Of a stretch of DNA of 64,000 nucleotides, positions 35,185 to 44,393 are shown piece by piece. Numbering within the stretch: the stretch's first letter is position 1; each line of letters opens with the position of its first letter. The position numbers and the translations under genes were made by a program. The stretch comes from Desulfurobacteriaceae bacterium. Its GTDB lineage: Bacteria > Aquificota > Aquificia > Desulfurobacteriales > Desulfurobacteriaceae. Where the stretch lies: the NCBI GenBank assembly GCA_027063785.1, contig JAMORC010000024.1, forward strand, positions 62,001-126,000, written 5' to 3'. The notes under the pieces are model-generated. The model did no database searches. It was not told the origin of the DNA and saw nothing but the letters and a program-made list of their open reading frames with translations.

Positions 35185-35589
35185 CTACCCTCTGATTGCT
35201 GCTATGAGGTTGGCGAACTCGGTGGTTAGAAGCTCAAAAACGTCGTCCACGGAGATGAGGCCGACAAGCCTGCCGTCCTTATCAACGACTATGAGCCTCC
35301 TTACAGCCGCTTCCCTGAAGGTCTTTGTAAGCTCAAAGAAAGAGGCATCTTCCCTTATTGTTATGGGATCCTTCGTCATCACTTCCTTTACCGGGGTATC
35401 CGGGCTTTTTCCGGCTCCCACAACCCTTATGGCTATATCCCTGTCTGTAATTATTCCGGCGGGCTTGTCGCCGTCGAGCACGACAAGGCTTCCAACGAGC
35501 TTATCCTGCATTCTCTTTGCCGCCAGGGATACCGGATCGTCGGGTTCAACGGTGACGACTTTTCTCTTTATTAAGTCTTTGACGGGCAT
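35185..35589 (-). CDS. CBS-domain protein
   Basis: A 134-residue protein made of a pair of CBS motifs: residues 6-60 (VVTVEPDDPVSLAAKRMQDKLVGSLVVLDGDKPAGIITDRDI) and 70-130 (MTKDPITIREDASFFEL...RLIVVDKDGRLVGLISVDDVFELL). Such paired domains bind adenine nucleotides. No effector domain is attached, so what it regulates is unknown. It is in front of scpA on the same strand. Confidence 0.9.
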   Translation of the reverse strand: MPVKDLIKRKVVTVEPDDPVSLAAKRMQDKLVGSLVVLDGDKPAGIITDRDIAIRVVGAGKSPDTPVKEVMTKDPITIREDASFFELTKTFREAAVRRLIVVDKDGRLVGLISVDDVFELLTTEFANLIAAIRG

Positions 35590-35648
35590 GACTCCCTCCT
35601 AAACTCTCTATTTACCTTAATTTACAGCAGTCGGAGGGAGCTTGTAAA

Positions 35649-35668
35649 GGGCAGGGATATCCCTACCC
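35649..35668 (-). terminator. Hairpin at the end of the DUF2155 lipoprotein gene
   Basis: An 8-bp stem (GGGTAGGG / CCCTGCCC, one G-U pair) with an ATAT loop overlaps the stop codon, followed on the minus strand by TTTACAAG. The tail is weak, so termination would be partial. Confidence 0.45.
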
Positions 35669-36274
35669 CTTGGAAATCCCTTTGAGGATCAGCTCGTACC
35701 TCGGGTGGTTAATGTTGTACATGTGGGGAAACTTCTGATAAATGGGACCGGCGTAAATCGTCTTCCCGTTTTCCTTAACAATTACAAGTATTGCGGGGTT
35801 TTGGGGTTCGTTGCTTGCGGAGGTGTATCCCTGGTCGAGTACTAAGTGGGGAACTATGTAGAGCACTTTAATCTCAAGGCTTCCGTATTTTACCGTTTGA
35901 TCTTTCTTTACCTCTAGTTCCTTCACTGCCTTCCCGGCCGTCTTGTCGACTATTTCTACGGTTGCTACTTTCCAGGTTTTCTGAACTTCTTCGGGGATGT
36001 TTATCGGCCTGTCAAACTTTGTCAGGTTTTTCCCCGAGTGCATTGTCATAAGTTCCTTTTCGGCTCCGACGGGAGGATGTCCCGGAGGCATCTCTTTGTT
36101 TATCGGAGGGTGTCCTTCAGGGAGTTTCCCTTCTTTTGCAAGTTCTGTTAAAGGCTTGGGAGCAAGGTTCTCTTTCTTTGTTTCCTGCTTTTTAGCCTCT
36201 TCTTTTCCGCAACCGGTCAGCACAAAGCCCGAAGCCGAAAGAAAAAGGGTCAACAGGGCTATTTGCTTCTTCAT
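35663..36274 (-). CDS. DUF2155-domain lipoprotein with GHPP repeats
   Basis: A 203-residue lipoprotein: signal peptide, lipobox VLTGC (cysteine 22), and a lysine/glutamate linker. A proline- and histidine-rich piece repeats GHPP twice (EGHPPINKEMPPGHPPVG). From about residue 105 the sequence matches the DUF2155 pattern (ATVEIVDKTAGKAVKELEVKKDQTVKYGSLEIKVLYI and NPAILVIVKENGKTIYAGPIYQKFP). The family has no known role. The GHPP stretch could bind metal or heme. It is divergent from the large molybdoenzyme gene at 36421. Confidence 0.75.
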   Translation of the reverse strand: MKKQIALLTLFLSASGFVLTGCGKEEAKKQETKKENLAPKPLTELAKEGKLPEGHPPINKEMPPGHPPVGAEKELMTMHSGKNLTKFDRPINIPEEVQKTWKVATVEIVDKTAGKAVKELEVKKDQTVKYGSLEIKVLYIVPHLVLDQGYTSASNEPQNPAILVIVKENGKTIYAGPIYQKFPHMYNINHPRYELILKGISKG

Positions 36275-36383
36275 CGCACTCTCCTTTTTCGGTTTTGCCC
36301 AATTGTAGCAAAAGGAAGGTTTAAGCTCTTTTCGATGGCCGAGGTGTTTTTGATAGATATTTCCTATTTAACAGATAGCTTTT

Positions 36384-36389
36384 TATAAT
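36384..36389 (+). promoter_or_regulatory. Probable -10 of the molybdoenzyme gene
   Basis: TATAAT lies 32 bases before the ATG at 36421. No clear -35 is seen at 16-18 bases. It is followed by a short inverted repeat TCGCT-CTGAC-AGCGA (36389-36403) that could form a hairpin in the leader. Confidence 0.5.
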
Positions 36390-36420
36390 CGCTCTGACAG
36401 CGATGAGGAGGTATTTCCAG

Positions 36421-39400
36421 ATGGAAAGAAGGGAATTTCTAAAAATTGCCGGGTTAACAGTCCTCGCACTTCCTGTTCCTAAAAAGGCTAAAGGGAAAGA
36501 AACTTTTAAACCCGTTCTCGTATTTGACCAGGGAAAGTGTATGGGATGTAAAACGTGCATGGCCGCATGCCAGCTTGAGAAGGGTCTTAACGAGATCCCG
36601 GAAGTTAACCTTTTCTGGATAAGGGAAAAAGAGATAGGGAGATACCCGAAGGCGAAGCTTACCTTCCAACAGGATAGAATCTGTAAGGAGTGTCTGGATC
36701 ACCCTTGCGTTTCTTCCTGTCCTTTCCACGCCATTTCGGTGAAGGACGGCATTGTTGTGATAGATGAAGAGAAGTGTACGGGATGTGAGAAGTGCGTTCC
36801 TGCCTGTCCTTTTGGAGCTATAGTTATCGACGGGGAGGGAAAGGCGAGAAAGTGCGACCTCTGCGTTGAGAGGGTTGTTGAAAGGGGAGACGTTCCGAGG
36901 TGCGTTGCTGTTTGCCCGAGCGGAGCTTTAATTTTTGGAAACCTTTCAAAGCCCGAAGGGGCTTTGAAGGAGCTTTTCTCTTCCCGTCCGGAAGTCAAAA
37001 AACTCTTCCTGAAACACCAGCACGCCGAGATACTTCCCGGGAAAAAGGAGAAAAACCCCTACTTTTATCCGTCGGTCAAGAAGTCCGAGGGAGAGAGGGT
37101 TGTCAATACTGTTTGTCTTGCCTGCAATGCCCGCTGCGGCCTGAGGGTAACCGTTAAAGAGAACAAGATTGTCCGGGTTGACGGGAATCCCTACCACCCC
37201 TATAACCGCTCCGGTAGGGAGATTCCCTACGACACACCGCTGATGCAGAGCTTTACCGCGGCGGCAACAACCTGTGCCAAGCCTCAGATGGACAATGACT
37301 ACCTTTACAATCCTTATAGGATTACCCAGCCCCTTAAAAGGATCGGGAAGAGGGGAGAGGGGAAGTTCAAGCCGATAAGCTGGGAACAGCTGATAAGGGA
37401 GGTTTCCGAAGGTGGATACCTCTTTAAAGAGATCGGTGATGACCGATACTACCCGGGGATAAAGGACGTCCTCTCCGACGAACCCGTTGACCTGTCAGCT
37501 CCGGAGCTGGGCCCCGTGAGGAATCAGCTCGTCTGGTTTACCGGCCGCTCTCAGGCGGGAAGGAGCCACTTCATTAAAAGGTGGGTCTTTAACGCAGTCG
37601 GCTCAAAGAACTACATAGGCCATACCGACATCTGCGGTATCGGCTTCAGAATGGGCAACTACGCTCTTTCGGACGGGAAACAAGTTGAGTTTAAGGCCGA
37701 TTACTGGAACGCCAAGTACATGCTTGTCTTCGGCTCAAATATCTACTCTGCTCAGCAGCCCGGGGTTAATACTTCCGGAGCAATTATTGCCAGGAGAATT
37801 GCGTCCGGAGAGCTGAAGCTTGTCATCGTTGATCCCAGGGCTCCGAAGGTTGTTGCCCACGCCCACGACTGGCTTCCCGTCAAGCCGACGAAGGACGGGG
37901 CCTTGGCAATGGGACTTATAAGAGTAATGCTTGAAAACGGATGGTACGACAGGGATTATCTCTCAATCCCCAATACGGAGGCTGCCGAAAAGGCCGGAAG
38001 GAACGTATATACAAATGCTACTTACCTTGTGATAGTTGACGAAAATCATCCCGAAGTCGGTCGTTTCTTAAGAGTTAAAGACGTTAAGGGGATGACAGGA
38101 AATCCTAATGAGGAAGTTGTAATAGACCCCAAAACCGGTAAACCTGTTCCGGCCTCCGCTGTTGAAAGGGCTACCTTGGAATGGGAAGGTGAGGTTGGCG
38201 GGATAAGGGTTAAAACAGCCTTCACACTAATGAAAGAGAACGTCTTTGCACACTCCCTCTCCTTCTACGCCGAGGAATCGGGAATTCCGGAAGAGAAGAT
38301 AAAGGAAGTCGCCAAGGAGTTCTGGGATCACGTTCCGTACGCCGTTGCTTTTGCCTACCACGGCGGCGGCAACTACGTCGGAGGGACTTACGCAAGTTAT
38401 GCCCTATCAATGCTTAACGCCCTTGTAGGAAACGTTAACAGGAAGGGCGGATATCTATGCAAAGGTAAAGGGGCTGCAAGCTGGACGAAAGGCCTTTATG
38501 ACCTTAAGTCGTTTCCCGGCATGAAAAAACCTAAAGGAGTAAAGATTTCCAGGGAGAAGTTCAGATACGAAAATACTACGGAGTTCAAGAAAAGAGGCTA
38601 TCCCTCGAAGCTCCCCTGGTTTCCCTTTACCAAAGGAGGGCTTTCCGTTTCGGCGATTTCCGGAATCGACAGGAAATACCCTTACCCGATAAAGATTCTC
38701 ATTGCCTACTTCTCCGACTTTATCTACAGTATGCCGGGAGGGAGGAGGTTTATAGAGACCCTCAAGGACCCCGATAGAGTTCCCCTCTTCATATCAATAG
38801 ATACGTCGATAAACGAAACCAACGTTTACGCCGATTATATCGTTCCCGACGTTACCTACCTTGAGGGTCACTACGGGTTCCTGACTCCCCACGCTCCCGG
38901 ATGCTGGTTTACCGCCGTGAGGACGCCGGTTTTTGAACCCCTGGTCGGAAAGACAAAGGACGGCAGGCCCTTCTGTCTCGAAACCTTTCTGATTGATGTT
39001 TCCAGGTACTTGAGACTCCCGGGCTACGGGAGGAAAGCGATTCCCGGTAGGGACGGGAAGCTCTACCCGCTGGTAAAACCTGAGGACTACTACTTGAGAG
39101 GCATTTCGAACCTTGCCCACAATGCCGGAGTCAAGAGGGCTTCTGTAGAGGAGATTGAGTTTGTAGAGAGGAACTACCCCGTTGCGAAACACAGGAGGAT
39201 TCTCTCCGAGGAGGAGTGGAAGAAGGTGTGCACGGTTCTTGCCAGGGGAGGAGTCTTTAAGCCGGTTGAGAGTACTTTTGACGAAAAGGGTAACTTTAGG
39301 TTCGGAATACCGAAGGTCTGCATCTGGAACGAAAAGTTGGGGACAACCAGGAACTCCCTCACCGGGGAAAGGCTCTGTGGAACGCTCAGGTACTACCCGT

Positions 39401-39930
39401 CGACCGACTACTTTGGAACGCCGCTTGAGGAACTTGACAGGGATTTTCCTTTCCAGGTTATTACCTACAAGTCGGCGCTTCACACCCAGTCGAGGACTAT
39501 CGTTTACAACCAGGCCCTCGTTTACGAGCCGGACTTCAGCCTTAAAATCAACCCCGCTGATGCTGAAAGGCTGGACCTGAAGGACGGTGACAGAGTAAGG
39601 GTTTGCTCTCCTTCAAATCCAGAAGGAGTTGTCACGAGGGTAAAGGTAACGAACCTCGTAAGGCCGGGAGTCGTTGCCTATTCCCACCACTTTGGTCACT
39701 GGCAGCACGGGGCTTCTCCTCTTTATGTTGAGAACGCCGAGAAAGTCTTCCTTGGCGGAAAGAGTATTGCAGAGGGCAATAGAACCAAGGTTGACAGGAG
39801 AAGGGGCGTTGGAGTTACAATGAACAGGCTTACCCGGCTTGACGAAAAACTTTACAACTTTCCCCTCGTTGAACCGATAGCCGGGATTCCCGACTTTTCC
39901 AGCACCAGGGTAAAGGTGGAGAAGGTTTAG
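36421..39930 (+). CDS. Fused ferredoxin-molybdopterin oxidoreductase (tetrathionate/polysulfide/arsenate reductase class)
   Basis: A 1169-residue Tat-exported protein (RREFLK at 3-8) that joins two normally separate subunits. Residues 30-175 are a four-cluster ferredoxin subunit of the PsrB/TtrB/NrfC kind, with cysteine groups C40-43-46-50, C88-91-96-100, C119-122-125-129 and C145-148-161-165. Residues about 225-1169 are the catalytic subunit: 4Fe-4S cysteines C232, C235, C239 and probably C285, and a cysteine at C405 (GHTDICGIGF) in the position of the molybdenum ligand. Segments YNPYRITQPLKRIGKRGEGKFKPISWEQ and DLSAPELGPVRNQLVWFTGR resemble TtrA. The start is the ATG at 36421 behind GAGGAGG. 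No NrfD/PsrC/TtrC anchor is encoded beside it. Substrate is not decided by sequence; tetrathionate, polysulfide, arsenate or selenate are candidates. Confidence 0.85.
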   Translation: MERREFLKIAGLTVLALPVPKKAKGKETFKPVLVFDQGKCMGCKTCMAACQLEKGLNEIPEVNLFWIREKEIGRYPKAKLTFQQDRICKECLDHPCVSSCPFHAISVKDGIVVIDEEKCTGCEKCVPACPFGAIVIDGEGKARKCDLCVERVVERGDVPRCVAVCPSGALIFGNLSKPEGALKELFSSRPEVKKLFLKHQHAEILPGKKEKNPYFYPSVKKSEGERVVNTVCLACNARCGLRVTVKENKIVRVDGNPYHPYNRSGREIPYDTPLMQSFTAAATTCAKPQMDNDYLYNPYRITQPLKRIGKRGEGKFKPISWEQLIREVSEGGYLFKEIGDDRYYPGIKDVLSDEPVDLSAPELGPVRNQLVWFTGRSQAGRSHFIKRWVFNAVGSKNYIGHTDICGIGFRMGNYALSDGKQVEFKADYWNAKYMLVFGSNIYSAQQPGVNTSGAIIARRIASGELKLVIVDPRAPKVVAHAHDWLPVKPTKDGALAMGLIRVMLENGWYDRDYLSIPNTEAAEKAGRNVYTNATYLVIVDENHPEVGRFLRVKDVKGMTGNPNEEVVIDPKTGKPVPASAVERATLEWEGEVGGIRVKTAFTLMKENVFAHSLSFYAEESGIPEEKIKEVAKEFWDHVPYAVAFAYHGGGNYVGGTYASYALSMLNALVGNVNRKGGYLCKGKGAASWTKGLYDLKSFPGMKKPKGVKISREKFRYENTTEFKKRGYPSKLPWFPFTKGGLSVSAISGIDRKYPYPIKILIAYFSDFIYSMPGGRRFIETLKDPDRVPLFISIDTSINETNVYADYIVPDVTYLEGHYGFLTPHAPGCWFTAVRTPVFEPLVGKTKDGRPFCLETFLIDVSRYLRLPGYGRKAIPGRDGKLYPLVKPEDYYLRGISNLAHNAGVKRASVEEIEFVERNYPVAKHRRILSEEEWKKVCTVLARGGVFKPVESTFDEKGNFRFGIPKVCIWNEKLGTTRNSLTGERLCGTLRYYPSTDYFGTPLEELDRDFPFQVITYKSALHTQSRTIVYNQALVYEPDFSLKINPADAERLDLKDGDRVRVCSPSNPEGVVTRVKVTNLVRPGVVAYSHHFGHWQHGASPLYVENAEKVFLGGKSIAEGNRTKVDRRRGVGVTMNRLTRLDEKLYNFPLVEPIAGIPDFSSTRVKVEKV

Positions 39931-39939
39931 GAGGTTACC

Positions 39940-41136
39940 ATGAGGAAGGCTCTCGCTCTTCTCACTCTCTTATCCCTTTCGTTGCCGGCTTCGGCACAGG
40001 ATGTTTCGAACCGGGAGATACTGAAAAAGCTCCGGGAGCTTGAAGCCAAGGTGGAGAGGCTGGAGAAAGAAAACAGGGAGCTTAAAAAGCTCCTCCGCCG
40101 AGAAGGTTTCGTTTACGCCGGCAGGAAAAGGACGGAGAGCGTAAAGGTTGACGGCAGGGTTCTCTTCAGGTTCTCCCAGTCGCAGGAGCTGAAAGAAGGA
40201 GAGAAGACTGTTTACGGGGATCCCGGTAACGGCTTTACTGTAAGGAAGGCGAGGTTAAAAGTCCACGGGAAGTTGAACGATAACGCGGGCTACACGGTTC
40301 ACATCAGGGCGGACAGGGGATCCTCCGTTGAACTGTGGGACGCTTACATCACTTACTCTTTCGATTCTTTCCCTCTAAAAGTGAAGGCCGGTCAGTTTAA
40401 GGTTCCCCTTTCGATGATTTACTTGAAGAGCGGGACGAAGCTCTGGCTTCCCGAGCGTCCGGTTGCGGTTAACAAAATTGCTCCTGTCTGGAGGGACGTC
40501 GGAATAGAACTTTCCTACGATTTGATAAAAAACCTTACTCTCAGTGCCTCCGTTATCAACGGAGAAGGCTGGAACAACGGCAAAATTTACAACAAAGATA
40601 AGAACTGTGCCTTTACCGTTGCGGCGGATGCCAGACTGATCAGCACTTCTGCCTATTTCCTGAGGGTAAGGCTCGGCTATGAGGGGGGAAGGGACAATTC
40701 CTCTAAGCTTGTTTATAACAAGTATGCAGTCAAAGGAAGTTCTGTTTCCGTCAGGAGAAACCTGGTTGACCTTGAGACGGAGTTTTCTTACAAGCCTTAC
40801 GGAATCTCCTTCGCTGCAGGATATCTCCGCGATAATCCGGGTCATCCCGAGGGGAAGCTTTCTGCACCTCTTGGAGATGCCAAGGGCTATTACGTTCAGG
40901 CCGACTTCTCTCTTCCCTTTGATAGGAAATTTCACCTCGTTGGCCGTTACTCCTGGCTTGATCCCAACGACGCCGTTGAGGACTCAAACGACGTCTCCTA
41001 CACCACGCTCGGTTTCTACTACTTGCTGAACGGGTGGCAGGCTGCGGTACGTTCCGCTTACGTCTGGGCTAATGAGAGGCACGGAGAGGAGAAGGACAAT
41101 GATCTCTTTACTACCGAATTCCAGTTGCTCTTTTAG
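39940..41136 (+). CDS. Outer-membrane porin, phosphate-selective porin O/P type
   Basis: A 398-residue protein: signal peptide (cleavage after ASA, residue 19), a periplasmic coiled coil (ILKKLRELEAKVERLEKENRELKKLL, residues 25-52), then a beta-barrel of about 16 short amphipathic strands. NGFTVRKARLKVHGKLNDNAGYTVHIR and SFPLKVKAGQFKVPLS are typical of the OprP/OprO family. The coiled coil resembles those that tie porins together or to peptidoglycan. It follows the molybdoenzyme gene by 9 bases, suggesting that it lets that enzyme's oxyanion substrate into the periplasm. Confidence 0.85.
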   Translation: MRKALALLTLLSLSLPASAQDVSNREILKKLRELEAKVERLEKENRELKKLLRREGFVYAGRKRTESVKVDGRVLFRFSQSQELKEGEKTVYGDPGNGFTVRKARLKVHGKLNDNAGYTVHIRADRGSSVELWDAYITYSFDSFPLKVKAGQFKVPLSMIYLKSGTKLWLPERPVAVNKIAPVWRDVGIELSYDLIKNLTLSASVINGEGWNNGKIYNKDKNCAFTVAADARLISTSAYFLRVRLGYEGGRDNSSKLVYNKYAVKGSSVSVRRNLVDLETEFSYKPYGISFAAGYLRDNPGHPEGKLSAPLGDAKGYYVQADFSLPFDRKFHLVGRYSWLDPNDAVEDSNDVSYTTLGFYYLLNGWQAAVRSAYVWANERHGEEKDNDLFTTEFQLLF

Positions 41137-41145
41137 GAGGATGGA

Positions 41146-42054
41146 ATGAAGAAGCTTTTAATATTGTTTATTTTTCTTTTTTCTCAGGCCTTTGGAGCTA
41201 CTTATGAGCTAAAAGAGCTTGTTACGGTTAAGTCTCAGCCGAAAGCAAAGTTCTGGGAGCTGTGGATTCCTCTTCCCTACGAAAATAGTTGGCAGAGGGT
41301 GAAAGAAATATCGGTAAGATCCCCGTTCCCCTTTACCGTTGTTAAGGAGGGAGAGTACGGTAACCGCTACCTCCACATTGAAGGCCGGGAAGCCATAAGG
41401 GAGCCTTTCAGCGTTGAGGTCAAGGTCGTGGTTGAGAGGAAGAAGTTGTCGCCGGTGAAAAGGTGCTCAGGAGTTCCGGTGAGGTATTACCTTTCCGACA
41501 AGCTCGTTCCCGTTGAGAAGTTCAGGAGGATGGCGAAAAGGATAGTGAGGGGTGAGAAGACCGACGTTGGAAAACTTAAGGCTATTTACGATTACGTTGT
41601 TTCCCATATGAAGTACGACAAGTCGGGAAAAGGGTGGGGAAGAGGCGATGCAATCTGGGCCTGCGATGCAAAAAGGGGAAACTGTACGGATTTTCACTCA
41701 CTCTTTATTGCCCTGTGCCGTGCCGTCGGGATACCCGCCGTTTTTGAGATAGGGCTTCCGGTGAACGGCAGCGGAGAGATAAAGGGGTATCACTGCTGGG
41801 TTATCGCCTTTCCCGAAAGTTATACTTACGGTATTGACGCCTCTGAGGCCGCCAAGCATCCCGAGAAGAGAAAGTATTACTTCGGTCACCTTGACGACCG
41901 CAGGATAGGGATATCTCGCGGTAGGGATCTTCTCCTTTCCCCTCCCCAGCACGGTGAGAGGCTCAACTATAATTATAGAGCTTATCTTGAGGTTGATTTG
42001 AAACCTTCTTCAGCTGTTGAAACGAGATTTTTTGTCAGGAAAGTCAATCGATAA
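41146..42054 (+). CDS. Secreted transglutaminase-like cysteine peptidase-fold protein
   Basis: A 302-residue protein with a signal peptide (cleavage after AFG, residue 17) and an N-terminal beta-rich region (WELWIPLPYENSWQRV). A transglutaminase-like domain follows with its triad: cysteine in GNCTDFHSLF, histidine in GYHCWV and aspartate in GIDASE. Proteins of this type act as peptidases or transglutaminases outside the cytoplasm; the target is unknown. It follows the porin gene by 9 bases and seems part of the same transcript. Confidence 0.85.
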   Translation: MKKLLILFIFLFSQAFGATYELKELVTVKSQPKAKFWELWIPLPYENSWQRVKEISVRSPFPFTVVKEGEYGNRYLHIEGREAIREPFSVEVKVVVERKKLSPVKRCSGVPVRYYLSDKLVPVEKFRRMAKRIVRGEKTDVGKLKAIYDYVVSHMKYDKSGKGWGRGDAIWACDAKRGNCTDFHSLFIALCRAVGIPAVFEIGLPVNGSGEIKGYHCWVIAFPESYTYGIDASEAAKHPEKRKYYFGHLDDRRIGISRGRDLLLSPPQHGERLNYNYRAYLEVDLKPSSAVETRFFVRKVNR

Positions 42055-42078
42055 ATTGATTTTTCTGATGGAGAGCGT

Positions 42079-43431
42079 ATGAAAAGGAAAGAATTGCTTA
42101 AAGAGTGGGATAAGAAATACGTCTGGCACCCATTTACTCAAATGGCCGAGTACGTTAAACACGAACCGATAATCATTGAAAGAGGAGAGGGGTGTTGGCT
42201 TATAGATGTAGATGGAAAACGCTACCTGGATGCAGTGGGTTCAGTTTGGTGCAACGTTCACGGTCATAACGTAAAGGAGCTAAACGAAGCCTTAATAGAA
42301 CAGGTTAATAAAATTGCCCACTCAACCCTCCTCGGACTTGCAAACGTTCCTTCAATTCTCCTTGCGAAGGAAGTAGTGGATATTGCCCCGGAAGGTTTAA
42401 ACCACGTCTTTTACTCGGATGACGGTTCGACGGCTATGGAAGTAGCCCTCAAAATGGCCTACCAGTACTGGCAGTTAAAAGGAGAGAGGAAAAGAACTAA
42501 GTTTGTAAAGCTCGAGGAGGCCTACCACGGGGACACGATAGGTTCGGTAAGTATAGGGGGAATAGACCTGTTTCACTCAATGTTTAGAGAACTGATGTTT
42601 GAAACTTTCAAAATTCCGGCTCCCCACCCTTACCGCTTTGAAGGAACGGCCGAGGAGTGCAGAGACTATTCATTAAGTAAGCTTGAGGAGGTTCTAAAAG
42701 AAAGGGGAGGTGAAATAGCCGCAGTTGTTATGGAGCCTTTGGTTCAGGCGGCTGCCGGGATGATTGCTCACCCGGAAGGTTTTTTAAAGGAAGTAAGGGA
42801 GCTTTGCGATAAGTATGGGGTTCTTTTAATTCTTGATGAGGTAGCAACCGGTTTCGGAAAAACGGGTAAGTGGTTTGCCTGCCAGCACGAAGATGTCACT
42901 CCCGACATAATGGCAATTTCAAAAGGCTTAACTGCGGGCTACATGCCTTTAGCAATAACGCTTGCAACCGACGAGGTTTACAGTGCATTCTGGGGAGGAG
43001 ATTACGGGAGCGGAAAGACTTTCTTCCACGGCCACACGTTCACCGGAAATCAGCTTGGATGTGCGGTTGCCCTGAAAAACATAGAGCTTTTTAAGCAGAA
43101 GGGATGGCCTGAAGGACTGGAGGGGAAGATAGACTACCTCTGGAGAAGGTTGAGAGAGGAACTTTCGGAGCTGAAACACGTGGGTGATATCAGGGGAAAG
43201 GGATTTATGGTGGGAATTGAACTTGTCAGGGATAAAAGAACGAAAGAAGGGTTTTCCTGGAAAGACGACGTCGGCAGAAGGGTGTCGAGGAGAATTGTTG
43301 AAAAGGGCGTTTTTACAAGGCCTTTGGGCCCTGTCCTGGTAGTTATGCCGCCGCTTGCCATAAACGAGGAGGAAATTGACCTGCTGGTAAAGACTTATAG
43401 AGAAGCTATCGTTGAGGTCTTAGGGAATTAG
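42079..43431 (+). CDS. bioA: Adenosylmethionine-8-amino-7-oxononanoate aminotransferase
   Basis: A 450-residue class III PLP aminotransferase that makes 7,8-diaminopelargonic acid, the third-to-last step of biotin synthesis. It opens WDKKYVWHPFTQMAEY, the BioA substrate motif, and has SDDGSTAMEVALKMA, AYHGDTIGSVSIGG, LILDEVATGFGKTG and the PLP lysine in ISKGLTAGYMPL. No other bio gene is in the window. It starts 24 bases after the transglutaminase-like gene with GGAGAG upstream, so it could be read from the same transcript although unrelated in role. The 3' end overlaps the convergent usp gene by four bases. Confidence 0.95.
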   Translation: MKRKELLKEWDKKYVWHPFTQMAEYVKHEPIIIERGEGCWLIDVDGKRYLDAVGSVWCNVHGHNVKELNEALIEQVNKIAHSTLLGLANVPSILLAKEVVDIAPEGLNHVFYSDDGSTAMEVALKMAYQYWQLKGERKRTKFVKLEEAYHGDTIGSVSIGGIDLFHSMFRELMFETFKIPAPHPYRFEGTAEECRDYSLSKLEEVLKERGGEIAAVVMEPLVQAAAGMIAHPEGFLKEVRELCDKYGVLLILDEVATGFGKTGKWFACQHEDVTPDIMAISKGLTAGYMPLAITLATDEVYSAFWGGDYGSGKTFFHGHTFTGNQLGCAVALKNIELFKQKGWPEGLEGKIDYLWRRLREELSELKHVGDIRGKGFMVGIELVRDKRTKEGFSWKDDVGRRVSRRIVEKGVFTRPLGPVLVVMPPLAINEEEIDLLVKTYREAIVEVLGN

Positions 43432-43913
43432 ACCTCCTCGTCCCCTTCCTCTTCCGGAGTTTTTACAATCAGGATGGGTTTATCAACTGCCTTTATTACG
43501 TCGAGGAGCTTCCCGACCCTGAAGAACGATAGAGATTCCGATGTTATGCCGAGGGCAACAAGCTCTATACCGTTCTTTTCGGCATACTCGGCAATGACCT
43601 CGTCAAGCTCTCCGGGAATCATCAGGACTCTGGCTTTAATTCCTTTACTTTCAAATTCTTCGGCAAGCTCTTTCATCTTCTCAAACCTTCTCAAAAGGGC
43701 GTCAACATATCCCTCGTCAAGCGCTCCCCTTAGAGCTTCTATCTTTTCCTTTGAATCGTATTCCTCCTTTGCCAGAAGCCCCCACTCGGAAGGTAGGAGA
43801 ACGTAAAGGATGTGAACCTCCCTACAGCCGGCTTCCTTCAGCTTAAGTATGTAGGGCTTTACATTGAGGCTTGCCTTCCTCATATCAAACGGATAGAGAA
43901 TCCTGCTGAACAT
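43428..43913 (-). CDS. Universal stress protein domain protein (first of a pair)
   Basis: A 161-residue UspA-fold protein (FSRILYPFDMRKASL at the N-terminus, ELVALGITSESLSFFRVGKLLDVI and PILIVKTPEEE at the end). It lacks the G-2x-G-9x-G-[ST] ATP motif of its neighbour, so it probably does not bind ATP in the usual way. Its ATG overlaps the stop of the other usp gene (TGATG), so the two are translated together. Confidence 0.85.
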   Translation of the reverse strand: MFSRILYPFDMRKASLNVKPYILKLKEAGCREVHILYVLLPSEWGLLAKEEYDSKEKIEALRGALDEGYVDALLRRFEKMKELAEEFESKGIKARVLMIPGELDEVIAEYAEKNGIELVALGITSESLSFFRVGKLLDVIKAVDKPILIVKTPEEEGDEEV

Positions 43914-44383
43914 CACTCCTCCCTCTTCTTAACAATTAGAACTGGACAGTCGGCTTTCCTTATAACATCCGTTGATACGCTTCCCAAAAGGATTTCCGTC
44001 AACAGCCCTTTTCCGTGTGCTCCCATTACTATGAGCTTTACTTTTTCCTCCCGGGCTACCGAAACGATCTGTTCCGGTATGTTGCCGTAGCGGAGGAAAA
44101 TCTTGGCCGACAAGCCGTTCTCCTCCAGTATATCCTTAACGGCCTCAAGCCTTTCTATAATCGACATGACGTATTCTTGATCAACTTCAGGCAGTACTTT
44201 GTACAGTTCTTTTTCTTTCAGTAAATCTGCTCCTTCGGGAAGCTCGACCGATAAGTCGTCAACCACGTGAACAATGACAACCTCCTTTTCTCCGGCTTCT
44301 TTCAGCTTCTTAACGTAGTCGAGGGCGACTTCTGCAAGGGGTGAAAAGTCGGTAGCGTACAGCGTCTTTTCAAAGAGCGGCAT
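43913..44383 (-). CDS. Universal stress protein, ATP-binding type
   Basis: A 156-residue UspA protein. The N-terminal LYATDFSPLAEVALDYVKKL and the ATP motif GAHGKGLLTEILLGSVS (G-2x-G-9x-G-S) followed by CPVLIVKK place it in the ATP-binding class. It starts with AAGGAGGGAG upstream and is followed by the related gene at 43428. The pair may form a hetero-dimer, one active and one inactive partner; this is a guess. Confidence 0.9.
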   Translation of the reverse strand: MPLFEKTLYATDFSPLAEVALDYVKKLKEAGEKEVVIVHVVDDLSVELPEGADLLKEKELYKVLPEVDQEYVMSIIERLEAVKDILEENGLSAKIFLRYGNIPEQIVSVAREEKVKLIVMGAHGKGLLTEILLGSVSTDVIRKADCPVLIVKKREE

Positions 44384-44393
44384 CTCTCCCTCC

